From NCBI RefSeq assembly GCF_024580525.1, contig NZ_JANIKQ010000010.1:39396-103395 (forward strand): DNA of 64,000 bases, given 5' to 3'. Below are positions 26,355-34,887 of this stretch, piece by piece (position 1 is the first letter of the stretch; each line of letters starts with the position of its first letter). The translations under genes were made by a program, and so were the position numbers. The DNA is from Neisseria dentiae. GTDB lineage: Bacteria > Pseudomonadota > Gammaproteobacteria > Burkholderiales > Neisseriaceae. The notes under the pieces were generated by a model. That model did not search any database, was not told where the DNA came from, and saw only the letters and a program-made list of their open reading frames with translations.

Positions 26355-28259
26355 ATGAACTTGGAAACCTTACTTGCATTGCCCCGCAATGTGAAAAAAA
26401 CCTTTTTCGTTATCCACGATACCCTGGTGATTTTTGTGGCTTTTTGGTTCGCCCAAAGCCTGAAAGCCAACTATTTCAACGAATGGGGCAGCTTTGCCAA
26501 CTGGCTGGCGTTCGCCTCCACCGCCGTACTGACCATCTTGCTGTTTGTACGGCTGGGTCTCTACCGCGCCGTTACCCGCTATGTAAGCACCCGCATTCTC
26601 AGCACCGCCGTGCTCGGCTGCGTGGCCTCGGCGTTTATTTTCCTATTCAGCGTGCTGCTGTTCGAACAGCGGCTGCGGCTGGCCTTGCCGGTGGTGTATT
26701 TCCTGATGCTGGTGGTGCTGGTGACCAGTTCGCGCATCATTTTGAAAGCCGTTCTCACCGACCGCAGCCACCGCAAACAAATGGCACCCGTGATTATCTA
26801 CGGTGCGGGGCAGTCGGGCCGCCAACTGCTCGAAGCCATCAAGCAGGTAAACGAATACAACGCCGTGGCGTTTGTGGACGACAACACCGCCATCCAGCGC
26901 ACCACCATTTACGACCTGCCCGTTTACAGGCCGTCTGAAATCGAAGACTTAATCAAACGCTACGGCGTGGAAAAAATCCTGCTGGCCATTCCCAGCGCCT
27001 CGCAGGAACAGCGCAAACTGATTATCGAGCGCCTCAAAGCCCTGCCGTGCGAAGTGCTGGCGATTCCCGGCATGAAGGATTTGGTCGACGGCAAAATCAG
27101 CATCAGTTCGCTGAAAAAAGTGTCGGTGGTGGACTTGCTCGGCCGCGACCCCGTCGCCCCGCGCCCCGAGCTGATGAGCGCCGACATTTCCGGCAAAGTG
27201 GTGCTGGTAACCGGCGCGGGCGGTTCCATCGGCTCCGAGCTGTGCCGCCAGATTATCCGCTACCGCCCCGCCAAGCTGCTGCTGTTTGAATTATCGGAAT
27301 TTTCGCTTTACAGCATCGACAAAGAACTGAACGAATTTCAGGCGGCCCCGGGCATGAATATCGAAGTGGTGCCGCTGCTCGGCTCGGTGCAGCACCGCAA
27401 CCGCCTCTTCAGCATCATGAAGGCCTACGGCGTGCAAACCGTGTATCACGCCGCCGCCTACAAACACGTGCCGATGGTCGAATTCAACACCATCGAAGGC
27501 GTGCGCAACAATGTGTACGGCACGCTCTTCTGCGCGCAGGCCGCCGTTGATGCGGGCGTGGAAACCTTTGTTTTGATTTCCACCGACAAAGCCGTGCGCC
27601 CCACCAACACCATGGGCGCAAGCAAACGCATGGCCGAGTTGTGTTTGCAGGCATTGGCCGCCGAACCCGGCCAGCAAACCCGCTTCTGCATGGTGCGCTT
27701 CGGCAACGTGCTCGGCTCTTCCGGCTCGGTGGTGCCCGTGTTTGAAAAACAAATCGCCGCCGGCGGCCCCATCACCCTCACCCACGGCGACATCACCCGC
27801 TACTTCATGACCATTCCCGAAGCCGCACAGCTGGTGATTCAGGCGGGCGCGATGGGCAAAGGCGGCGACGTGTTCGTACTTGACATGGGCGAGTCGGTGA
27901 AAATCATTGATCTGGCCAAACAGATGATCCGCCTGAGCGGTTTGGAGGTGAAAGACGACCAAAACCCCGACGGCGACATCGAAATCAAAATCACCGGCCT
28001 GCGCCCGGGCGAAAAATTATATGAAGAATTGTTAATCGGCGACGAAGTGCAGAAGACCACTCATCCCCGCATTATGACCGCCAGCGAAGTAATGCTGCCG
28101 TGGGAAGTATTATCCGACATACTTAACCGTATGGATTCAGCATGTAAGCAAATGAACCAAATGGCGCTGCGGCAACTCTTATTGGAAGCGCCCACCGGCT
28201 TTGCACCCAAAGACGATATCTGCGATTTAGTGTGGTTGCAGAACCGCAAGGCCGTCTGA
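26355..28259 (+). CDS. pglD: UDP-GlcNAc 4,6-dehydratase PglD (FlaA1/WbpM family)
   Basis: A 634-residue membrane-bound dehydratase. It has four N-terminal membrane segments (about residues 15-130), a CoA-binding-like Rossmann region (VIIYGAGQSGRQLLEAI), then the SDR domain with VLVTGAGGSIGSEL, YHAAAYKHVPMVE and the STDKAVRPTNTMGASKR block, in which Met replaces the usual SDR Tyr as in FlaA1/PglF-type enzymes. It converts UDP-GlcNAc to the UDP-4-keto-6-deoxy sugar used by PglC. The stop codon TGA is part of a DUS (AAG GCC GTC TGA), so the uptake sequence ends the protein as KAV. Confidence 0.93.
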   Translation: MNLETLLALPRNVKKTFFVIHDTLVIFVAFWFAQSLKANYFNEWGSFANWLAFASTAVLTILLFVRLGLYRAVTRYVSTRILSTAVLGCVASAFIFLFSVLLFEQRLRLALPVVYFLMLVVLVTSSRIILKAVLTDRSHRKQMAPVIIYGAGQSGRQLLEAIKQVNEYNAVAFVDDNTAIQRTTIYDLPVYRPSEIEDLIKRYGVEKILLAIPSASQEQRKLIIERLKALPCEVLAIPGMKDLVDGKISISSLKKVSVVDLLGRDPVAPRPELMSADISGKVVLVTGAGGSIGSELCRQIIRYRPAKLLLFELSEFSLYSIDKELNEFQAAPGMNIEVVPLLGSVQHRNRLFSIMKAYGVQTVYHAAAYKHVPMVEFNTIEGVRNNVYGTLFCAQAAVDAGVETFVLISTDKAVRPTNTMGASKRMAELCLQALAAEPGQQTRFCMVRFGNVLGSSGSVVPVFEKQIAAGGPITLTHGDITRYFMTIPEAAQLVIQAGAMGKGGDVFVLDMGESVKIIDLAKQMIRLSGLEVKDDQNPDGDIEIKITGLRPGEKLYEELLIGDEVQKTTHPRIMTASEVMLPWEVLSDILNRMDSACKQMNQMALRQLLLEAPTGFAPKDDICDLVWLQNRKAV

Positions 28260-28283
28260 AACACTATTCTTTTCAGACGGCCT
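28249..28283. terminator. Inverted DUS pair overlapping the pglD stop
   Basis: AGGCCGTCTGAA (28249-28260) pairs with ttcagacggcct (28272-28283). The left arm contains the pglD stop codon. Confidence 0.65.
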
Positions 28284-28314
28284 CAACAACCTTTTCACCA
28301 ATGGAAGATAAAAC

Positions 28315-29451
28315 GTGAATATCCCGAAACTCTCTGCCATCAGCTTATCATTGCTCGCTTTCGCAGGCTGTACCGTTATCCCCGGCTCCGGCCTGCCCAC
28401 CTACAATAAAACCGTGGTCTACGAAGAAGGCGAAAGCCGCTCCGACACCAACATCAGCAACCGCGTCAGCATCCATCCGATTACCCCCGGCCTGCTCGAC
28501 CGCATGGAAGAAGCGCCGCGCCGCGCCCTGAGCAACCCCGCGCTCGACCGTCAAAAAGCCGACTACCGCTACCGCATCGGCAGCGGCGACGTGCTGAACA
28601 TCTTGGTTTGGCACCACCCCGACCTGAACACCCCCGCCACCGACAGCCTCAGCCCCGACAGCAAACAGGTGAGCAACGGTGCTTGGGTTGACGAATCCGG
28701 CTATCTGTCCTACCCGCTGGCCGGCAAAATCTACGCACGCGGCAAAACCCTGCCCGAGTTGCAATCCATACTCACCGCCCGCCTGAAACGCTATATCAAA
28801 AACCCGCAGGTTTCGGTGAACGTGGCAGAATTCCGTTCGCAACGCGTTTCCGTATCCGGCGCCGTAGGCAAACCCGGCCAGTTCCCGCTGACCAACGTGC
28901 CGCTCACCCTGCTTGACGTTATCGACCAAGCCGGCGGCGCCGCCGGCAATGCCGACACCAACAACATCAAATGGACGCAAAACGGCGTAGAGCGCACCAT
29001 TTCGCTGCAAGATATCCGCCAATACGGCGATTTGTCGCAGAATCTGCTCTTGCGCGGCGGTGACGTCATCTATGTGCCCACCAACGAAAACAGCCGCATC
29101 CATGTGATGGGCGAAGTCGGCAAACAAACCTCCCTGCCGTTGGGCAACTACGGCCTGACCCTCACCCAGGCATTGGGCAACGCGGGCGGCATGAACCAGG
29201 TAACCGCCAACGCCTCGGGCGTGTTCGTTATCCGCAACGTGCCGGCCGACCGCGAAAAACCCATACACGTTTACCAGCTTAACCTGAAAGATGCCTCGGC
29301 CTACGCCATGGCCAACCGCTTCAAACTGCGCGCCAACGACGTGGTATATGTTACCGCCGCGCCGGTTGCCCGCTGGAACCGCGTCGTTTCGCAAGTTACC
29401 CCATCGATCAGCAACATTTACTACATCGACAATATTTTCGGCGGCAACTAA
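28315..29451 (+). CDS. wza: Outer-membrane polysaccharide export lipoprotein, Wza type
   Basis: A 378-residue protein with a lipoprotein signal (LLAFAGC, cysteine at residue 19), a polysaccharide-export (BexD/CtrA/Wza) domain starting around DYRYRIGSGDVLNILVW, then two SLBB-like domains (VSVSGAVGKPGQFPLTN and IHVMGEVGKQTSLPL). It forms the octameric outer-membrane channel that works with Wzc. Translation starts at a GTG about 8 bases after a GGAAG site; no ATG is available at a suitable place. Next comes the phosphatase 15 bases later. The set is Wza-Wzb-Wzc, a group 1-type export system, different from the meningococcal Ctr ABC-type capsule export. Confidence 0.9.
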   Translation: MNIPKLSAISLSLLAFAGCTVIPGSGLPTYNKTVVYEEGESRSDTNISNRVSIHPITPGLLDRMEEAPRRALSNPALDRQKADYRYRIGSGDVLNILVWHHPDLNTPATDSLSPDSKQVSNGAWVDESGYLSYPLAGKIYARGKTLPELQSILTARLKRYIKNPQVSVNVAEFRSQRVSVSGAVGKPGQFPLTNVPLTLLDVIDQAGGAAGNADTNNIKWTQNGVERTISLQDIRQYGDLSQNLLLRGGDVIYVPTNENSRIHVMGEVGKQTSLPLGNYGLTLTQALGNAGGMNQVTANASGVFVIRNVPADREKPIHVYQLNLKDASAYAMANRFKLRANDVVYVTAAPVARWNRVVSQVTPSISNIYYIDNIFGGN

Positions 29452-29465
29452 CCGATCTCGGCCAA

Positions 29466-29906
29466 ATGTATCAGAAGATTTTAATCGTGTGCATAGGCAA
29501 TATCTGCCGCTCGCCCACCGCCGAGCGGCTGTTGCAGCAGAAAATGCCCCATCTGCAAGTGTCGTCGGCGGGATTGAGGGCACTGGTGGGCAAAGATGCC
29601 GACCTGCAGGCCATACGCACCGCCCTGCGCCGCAGCGTGGTTGTCGCCGGCCATACCGCCCGCCAATTAACGGCCGCCATGTGCGAAGAAGCCGATTTGA
29701 TTTTGGTGATGGAACCCCGGCATATCGACAGCGTGGCCGACGTACTGCCCGCAGCACGCAGCAAAACCATGCTGTTCGGCCAATGGCTGCCCAAAAAAAG
29801 CATACCCGACCCCTACGGGCAAACCGACGAAGTGTTTGAAACGGTTTACCGCCAGATTGACGATGCCGCCGAACAATGGGCGTTCAAGCTGATGGTTCGG
29901 CCTTAA
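29466..29906 (+). CDS. wzb: Low-molecular-weight protein tyrosine phosphatase, Wzb type
   Basis: A 146-residue LMW-PTP. It has the P-loop CIGNICRS with nucleophile C9 and R15, and the general acid D115 in DPYG. It dephosphorylates the tyrosine cluster of the co-encoded kinase, allowing cycling of polymer assembly. Length and motifs are complete. Confidence 0.93.
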   Translation: MYQKILIVCIGNICRSPTAERLLQQKMPHLQVSSAGLRALVGKDADLQAIRTALRRSVVVAGHTARQLTAAMCEEADLILVMEPRHIDSVADVLPAARSKTMLFGQWLPKKSIPDPYGQTDEVFETVYRQIDDAAEQWAFKLMVRP

Positions 29907-29961
29907 TACCGGCCGGTCAAACCCACAACGAAAAAATAGAAATGAAAAGGAATTTCCGAAC

Positions 29962-32133
29962 ATGGCAAAACAATACCCACAATATCCGCACCCGCCGCAA
30001 AACAGCGGCGGCGAAATCGACGTAGGCCAGCAGCTGCGCAACCTGCTCCACTATAAATACCCGATTGCCATCGCCGTTTTGGCCGGCGGCTTTTTGGGCG
30101 CGCTCTACAGCCTGGCCGCCACCCCCGTTTACCGCGCCGACGCCATGCTGGAAATCGAAACCAAGCAAAACCAGATTCTGACCGAAATCAGCAACCTGTT
30201 CTCGCCCGAAAACAGCAACCTCACGTTTGAAGGCGAACTGGAGCTGGCGCAGTCGCGGCTGGTGCTGGGCAAAACCGTCGACGACCTGCAACTTGCCCAA
30301 ACCGTTACGCCGAAATATTTCCCCATTGTCGGCAGCCTGGTGCACAACCTCAGCAGCGACACCGAACCCGAGCTGAAAATCCACACGTTTGATGTGGAGC
30401 CGGACTGGCTTAACGAAGCATTCGTGCTTACCGCCCAAAACAACAAAAGCTACACCGTCGAGCTGCCCGACGGGCGCACGCTCAACGGCAAAGTCGGCCA
30501 GGCGCTGAAACTCAGCCCGCAAACCACGCTTCAGGTCAACCAGATTCTGGCCGACGACGGCCAACGCTTTACGCTGGTGAAACATTCCAAACTCAGCGCG
30601 ATCGAAAACCTCAAGCAAAACCTGACCGTATCGAGCAAAGGCAAAACCAGCCCGATTATCAACTTGGCCTACAAAGGCACCGAGCCGGACAAAATCACCA
30701 AAATCCTGAACAGCATCGCCGATAACTACGTCAACCAAAACATCAACCGCGACGTTCAGGTGGCCGCCAGCGGCTTGGCCTTTATCAGCGACGAACTGCC
30801 GCGCCTGAAAGCCACATTGCAGGAAGCCGAAAACAAATTAAACGAATACCGCAAAAAAAGCGGCTCGCTCGATATTCCCGTCGAATCGAAAGGCGCGCTC
30901 GAGAGCTTGGTAAACATCGAAACCCAGATTACCAACCTGCGCACCGAAGAAGCCGGGCTGGCCGAACTCTACACCCAAGAGCACCCCACCTATAAAGCCG
31001 TGCTCGACAAACTGGCCGTGCTCGAAAAAGCCAAAAGCAGAATCAACCAACAAATCGCCGAGCTGCCCAACACCCAGCAGGAAGTTATCCGCCTGACCCG
31101 CGACGTGGAAACCAACCAAACCACCTACACCCAACTGTTGGCCAAGCAGCAGGAACTCAACATCATGAAGGCCAGCACCCAGGGTAACGTGTGGATTGTT
31201 GACTACGCCGACGTGCCCGAAAAACCCGTTGCCCCGCGCAAAGCCGTGATTACCCTCTTGGCCGCCATGACCGCAGGCGTATTGACCGCAGGCTGGTTCC
31301 TGCTGCGCTCCGCCCTGCGCCACGGCATCACCAAGCCCGAGGAAATCGAAGCGATGGGCATGGATGTCGCCGCGATTATTCCGCTTTCCAAAGCGCAGAG
31401 TAAGCGCGACACCCTGCGCAGCAAGCTCAAATCGTTTTCAGGCAACCGCGCCAACTACCTGTTGGGCGTGGAAGCGCCCACCGACGCCGCAGTGGAAGCC
31501 CTGCGCGCCCTGCGCACCAACATCTATTTCTCGATGATAGATGCCAAAAACAATATCCTGATGATTACCGGCACTTCGCCCAACGTGGGCAAATCGTTCG
31601 TGGCCGCCAATCTGGCCACCGTGATGGCGCAATCGGGTAAAAAAGTGCTGCTGATTGATGCCGATATGCGCAAAGGCTATCTCAACGAACTGTTTGCCGT
31701 CGACTCTGAAAAAGGCCTGTCCGACATTCTCGAAGGCAAACTCTCCCCCGGCCAGGCCGTGCAGGAAACCGAAATCCCCAATCTGAGCTTTATCGGCCAC
31801 GGCCCCCTGCCCGAAAATCCGTCGGAGCTGCTGCTCGACGGCCGTCTCGCCACACTGTTGAGCCGTGCCCGCCAGCGTTATGATTATGTGGTTATCGACA
31901 CTCCGCCGGTGCTGTCGGTAACCGATGCCAACATTGTCGGTCAACAAGCGGGCACCACGCTCTTGGTAACGCGCTACAACGCCACCTCCGCCCGCGAACT
32001 CGATATCAGCGCCAACCGTCTGGCCCAAAGCAACATCAAGGTCAGCGGCGTAATACTCAACGGCATGCGCAGCGAAGGCCGCAGCGGTTACGGCTATTAT
32101 GCTACCTATACGCGCAAGGCCGATAAAAAATAA
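29962..32133 (+). CDS. wzc: Polysaccharide co-polymerase / tyrosine autokinase, Wzc type
   Basis: A 723-residue bacterial tyrosine kinase: N-terminal Wzz domain with a first membrane segment (about residues 34-52), a long periplasmic coiled region, a second membrane segment near VITLLAAMTAGVLTAGWFLL (about residue 430), then the cytoplasmic kinase. Walker A GTSPNVGKS is at about residue 537, Walker A-prime is LLIDADMRKG, and Walker B VVIDTPP is near residue 643. The C-terminus carries a short tyrosine cluster (YGYYATY), the autophosphorylation site. It regulates chain length and export with Wza and Wzb. It is the last gene of the cluster, closed by an inverted DUS terminator. Confidence 0.93.
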   Translation: MAKQYPQYPHPPQNSGGEIDVGQQLRNLLHYKYPIAIAVLAGGFLGALYSLAATPVYRADAMLEIETKQNQILTEISNLFSPENSNLTFEGELELAQSRLVLGKTVDDLQLAQTVTPKYFPIVGSLVHNLSSDTEPELKIHTFDVEPDWLNEAFVLTAQNNKSYTVELPDGRTLNGKVGQALKLSPQTTLQVNQILADDGQRFTLVKHSKLSAIENLKQNLTVSSKGKTSPIINLAYKGTEPDKITKILNSIADNYVNQNINRDVQVAASGLAFISDELPRLKATLQEAENKLNEYRKKSGSLDIPVESKGALESLVNIETQITNLRTEEAGLAELYTQEHPTYKAVLDKLAVLEKAKSRINQQIAELPNTQQEVIRLTRDVETNQTTYTQLLAKQQELNIMKASTQGNVWIVDYADVPEKPVAPRKAVITLLAAMTAGVLTAGWFLLRSALRHGITKPEEIEAMGMDVAAIIPLSKAQSKRDTLRSKLKSFSGNRANYLLGVEAPTDAAVEALRALRTNIYFSMIDAKNNILMITGTSPNVGKSFVAANLATVMAQSGKKVLLIDADMRKGYLNELFAVDSEKGLSDILEGKLSPGQAVQETEIPNLSFIGHGPLPENPSELLLDGRLATLLSRARQRYDYVVIDTPPVLSVTDANIVGQQAGTTLLVTRYNATSARELDISANRLAQSNIKVSGVILNGMRSEGRSGYGYYATYTRKADKK

Positions 32134-32145
32134 CCCGCAAACATC

Positions 32146-32176
32146 AAGGCCGTCTGAAAACGTTTCAGACGGCCTT
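32146..32176. terminator. Inverted DUS terminator after wzc
   Basis: aaggccgtctgaaa and its reverse complement around 3 bases, 12 bases after the wzc stop, at the end of the glycan cluster. Confidence 0.8.
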
Positions 32177-32231
32177 ATCGTTCGGATTAGCTCCAAATAT
32201 ATGCAAAACTTGCGTTTGCCGCTTTGCTTTT

Positions 32232-32426
32232 TTAATGATGTCCTTTTGCCTCGCCCACCAATTGATACACCGCACCGCAATACGGGCACTCTATGGTGCT
32301 GTTCGACTGAATGGGCAGAAACACGCGCGGGTGGCCGTTCCACGTTTCGTTTTGCGGGCCGGAGCAATGCAGCGGCAAATCATGCGGGGTGATTGTGATC
32401 GTGATGACAGCGTTTTGGTCGGTCAT
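32232..32426 (-). CDS. CHCC zinc-finger protein
   Basis: A 64-residue protein with a zf-CHCC pattern: C21, H32, C47 and C50 in LHCSGP, GHPRVFLPI and ECPYCGAVYQL. The same small zinc domain is found in the mitochondrial complex I subunit NDUFS6 and in many proteobacterial stand-alone proteins of unknown role. It is a single gene on the opposite strand to its neighbours, with an AAAGGA site before the ATG. Confidence 0.85.
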   Translation of the reverse strand: MTDQNAVITITITPHDLPLHCSGPQNETWNGHPRVFLPIQSNSTIECPYCGAVYQLVGEAKGHH

Positions 32427-32669
32427 GTTTTTTCCTTTGCGAAAAACCGTTTAATATTCTCAACGGCAGATATTACGACAAGGCCGCAGTGTTGAAAAGT
32501 GCTGCGGGCGGCAGGCGGGCGTATCCTGCAACAGAAAAACTTATTTCCGCCGTAACTTCACCTCACCGGAGCGGGCTAAAGTTTTTTTCGCTATAACAAA
32601 GCAAATCGTTTAAACTTCGGGTTTCCGCGCCTTTCAGACGGCCCGGCCCTTTGCAATACGGAGCATGAG
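32427..32669. promoter_or_regulatory. Divergent region between the zinc-finger gene and lapA
   Basis: No gene is seen. It should hold the promoters of both. A DUS core (tttcagacggcc) lies at about 32633-32644 just upstream of the lapA ribosome site (ggagcatgag). Confidence 0.35.
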
Positions 32670-32990
32670 ATGAAAATCTTCTACACCATCATCAAAATCA
32701 TCATCTTATTGATATTTTTAATTCTCGCCGTCAGCAACACGCAAAGCGTACAGTTTTTCTATCTGCCCGCGCAAAGCGTGGACGTGCCGCTGATTTTGGT
32801 ATTGTTCGGTGCCTTCGTTATCGGCTCGGTGTTCGGCATTTTCGCACTCTTCGGCCGCCTGCTGGCCCTGCGCAGCGAAAACAACCGCCTGCGCGCCGAA
32901 GTGAAAAAATCCGCCCGCACCGCCGCCGCCGATTTGGCCGTGCCGCAGCCGCAAAACCCCGCGCCCGCCCCGCTCGAACGCAAGGAATAA
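32670..32990 (+). CDS. lapA: LapA-family inner-membrane protein
   Basis: A 106-residue protein with two hydrophobic segments (residues 4-22 and 41-65), the SNTQSVQFFYLP pattern of the LapA (DUF1049) family, and a basic coiled C-terminal tail. In E. coli LapA works with LapB to control lipopolysaccharide assembly and LpxC turnover. The partner gene begins 6 bases after the stop. Confidence 0.88.
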   Translation: MKIFYTIIKIIILLIFLILAVSNTQSVQFFYLPAQSVDVPLILVLFGAFVIGSVFGIFALFGRLLALRSENNRLRAEVKKSARTAAADLAVPQPQNPAPAPLERKE

Positions 32991-32996
32991 ACCCGC

Positions 32997-34166
32997 ATGG
33001 AAAACGAAATCTGGATACTGCTGCTGCCGATTATCCTGCTGCCGGTTTTCTTCGCAATGGGCTGGTTCGCCGCACGCGTCGATATGAAAACCGTGCTCAA
33101 ACAGGCCAAAACCGTACCCGGCGGCTTTTATAAAAGCCTCGATGCCCTCGTTGACCGCAACAGCGGCAAAGCCGCGCGCGAACTGGCCGAAGTGATCGAC
33201 CAGCAGCCGCAGTCTTACGACTTGAACCTCACACTGGGCAAACTCTACCGCCAGCGCGGCGAAAACGACAAAGCCATCAATATGCACCAAGCCCTGCTCG
33301 ATTCGCCCGACACCGTGGGCGACAAACGCGAACGTGTGCTGTTCGAGCTGGGCCTGAACTACCAAAGCGCCGGCCTGGTCGACCGCGCCGAGCAGATTTT
33401 CACCGGCCTGCAAAACGGCAACATGGCCAAAGAAGCCCGCCAAGTGCTGCTGAGCATCTACCAGCAAGACCGCGACTGGGAAAAAGCCATCGAAACGGCG
33501 CAGCTGTTAAGCCACGACGAACAAACCTACCAATTCGAAATCGCCCAATTCTATTGCGAGCTGGCGCAGGCCGCACTATTCCAGTCCGATTTCGATACCG
33601 CCCGCCGCCATGTGCACAACGCCTTGAACGCCAACAAAAAATGCACCCGCGCCAACATGATTTTGGGCGACATCGAGCAAAAGCAAGGCCACTACGCCGC
33701 CGCCGTCGAAGCCTACACCGCCATCGAAAAACAAAACCACGCCTACCTGAGCATGGTCGGCGAACGGCTCTACGACGCCTACGACGCGCAGGGCAAACCG
33801 CAGGAAGGCTTGAGCGTGCTCATCGGCTATATGCACACCTTTCCGCAACTCGACCTGATCAACGTGATTTACGACAAATCGCTGCTACTCAACGGCGAAG
33901 CCGCCGCCAACCAAACCGCCGCAGACTTGGTGCGCAAAAAGCCCGACCTCAACGGCGTTTACCGCCTGCTCGGCCTGCAATTGAGCGGCCTGCCTCCCGA
34001 ATGGAAAGCCGACGCCGACATGATGCGCGCCATCATCGGCCGCCAGCTGCAAAAAGCCGTGATGTACCGCTGCCGCAACTGCCATTTCAAATCGCAAGTC
34101 TTCTTCTGGCACTGCCCTGCGTGCAACAAATGGGAAACCTTCACCCCCAACCGCATCGAAGTATAG
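32997..34166 (+). CDS. lapB: Lipopolysaccharide assembly protein LapB
   Basis: A 389-residue LapB (YciM). It has an N-terminal membrane segment (residues 5-22), a run of TPR units (for example SYDLNLTLGKLYRQRGE, ALNANKKCTRANMILGDIE), and a C-terminal rubredoxin-like metal domain with CRNC and CPAC pairs. In E. coli it recruits FtsH to degrade LpxC, setting LPS output. Here that would be lipooligosaccharide. It is co-transcribed with lapA. An opposed DUS pair (34169-34180 and 34195-34206) follows. Confidence 0.92.
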   Translation: MENEIWILLLPIILLPVFFAMGWFAARVDMKTVLKQAKTVPGGFYKSLDALVDRNSGKAARELAEVIDQQPQSYDLNLTLGKLYRQRGENDKAINMHQALLDSPDTVGDKRERVLFELGLNYQSAGLVDRAEQIFTGLQNGNMAKEARQVLLSIYQQDRDWEKAIETAQLLSHDEQTYQFEIAQFYCELAQAALFQSDFDTARRHVHNALNANKKCTRANMILGDIEQKQGHYAAAVEAYTAIEKQNHAYLSMVGERLYDAYDAQGKPQEGLSVLIGYMHTFPQLDLINVIYDKSLLLNGEAAANQTAADLVRKKPDLNGVYRLLGLQLSGLPPEWKADADMMRAIIGRQLQKAVMYRCRNCHFKSQVFFWHCPACNKWETFTPNRIEV

Positions 34167-34246
34167 ACTTTCAGACGGCCCCGCCGCACAGTCAGGCCGT
34201 CTGAAAAACTTCCGACACCCTTCTTTCACCGCCGGAACACACCGCC

Positions 34247-34726
34247 ATGACCGTCAACCCCGCCGACTTCGACCCGCAAGACGCCGCCGCATTCCTCTAC
34301 GCCCTCGCTTCCGCCTACCTCGAACACAGCGAAGCGCACGGCATCGAAACACTCAACGACGAACAGCACACCCTGCTGGCCTATTGCTATCTCGACAGCC
34401 AAGTGCAGGAAGGCGGCTTCGTGCAACTGATTGCCGCCGGTTACGGCGAATATATCTTCATGAATCCGCTCGCCGACAGCCTGCGCCGCTGGCGCATCAA
34501 ACCCACCCCGAAAATCATCGACCAGGCCAAAGCCCTCTATGCTCAGCACGGCAGCGCCATCGAATGGCTCGCCGATGAAGACACTCCGCCCGACGCCATC
34601 CGCGCCCGTTTCGATATGTTTGAAGAGTTGGACGGAGCCTACTACGATGCCGCCGACGAAGACATCGCCGCCGCCGCAGAATATGTGCGCACCAATTGGC
34701 AAAAATTTGTACCGCCGGCGCAATAA
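34247..34726 (+). CDS. dmp19: DMP19-type DNA mimic protein
   Basis: A 159-residue acidic protein resembling the DMP19/DUF4375 family, first described in Neisseria. It has the segment SQVQEGGFVQLIAAGYGEYIF and the acidic C-terminal part with DEDTPPDAIRARFD and YDAADEDIAAAAEY. DMP19 imitates the charge pattern of DNA and blocks a neisserial transcription factor of the HTH type. That regulator is not recognisable in this window. The start ATG follows a weak site; the N-terminus (NPADFDPQDAAAFLYALASAYLE) is compatible. Confidence 0.8.
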   Translation: MTVNPADFDPQDAAAFLYALASAYLEHSEAHGIETLNDEQHTLLAYCYLDSQVQEGGFVQLIAAGYGEYIFMNPLADSLRRWRIKPTPKIIDQAKALYAQHGSAIEWLADEDTPPDAIRARFDMFEELDGAYYDAADEDIAAAAEYVRTNWQKFVPPAQ

Positions 34727-34821
34727 ACCGGCACAATTTGAGAATATTTTTGCCACACCCGGGCTTGGCCCGGACATAACGGAAGCATTCCTTATGCCAG
34801 TATGAATTTGGCAAAAGATTC

Positions 34822-34852
34822 AGGCCGTCTGAAAAATATTTTCAGACGGCCT
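34822..34852. terminator. Convergent inverted DUS terminator
   Basis: aggccgtctgaaaa / ttttcagacggcct with a 3-base loop, between the end of the DMP19-type gene and the end of RTX gene 1. It is probably used from both sides. Confidence 0.75.
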
Positions 34853-34887
34853 TTCGTTTCAACCTGTTACAGGCAGAATCTTACTGC

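Noticed and set aside
28348..29757. 469-codon minus-strand frame opposite wza and wzb
   Set aside because: It has no recognisable domain, whereas the plus strand has complete Wza and Wzb motifs.
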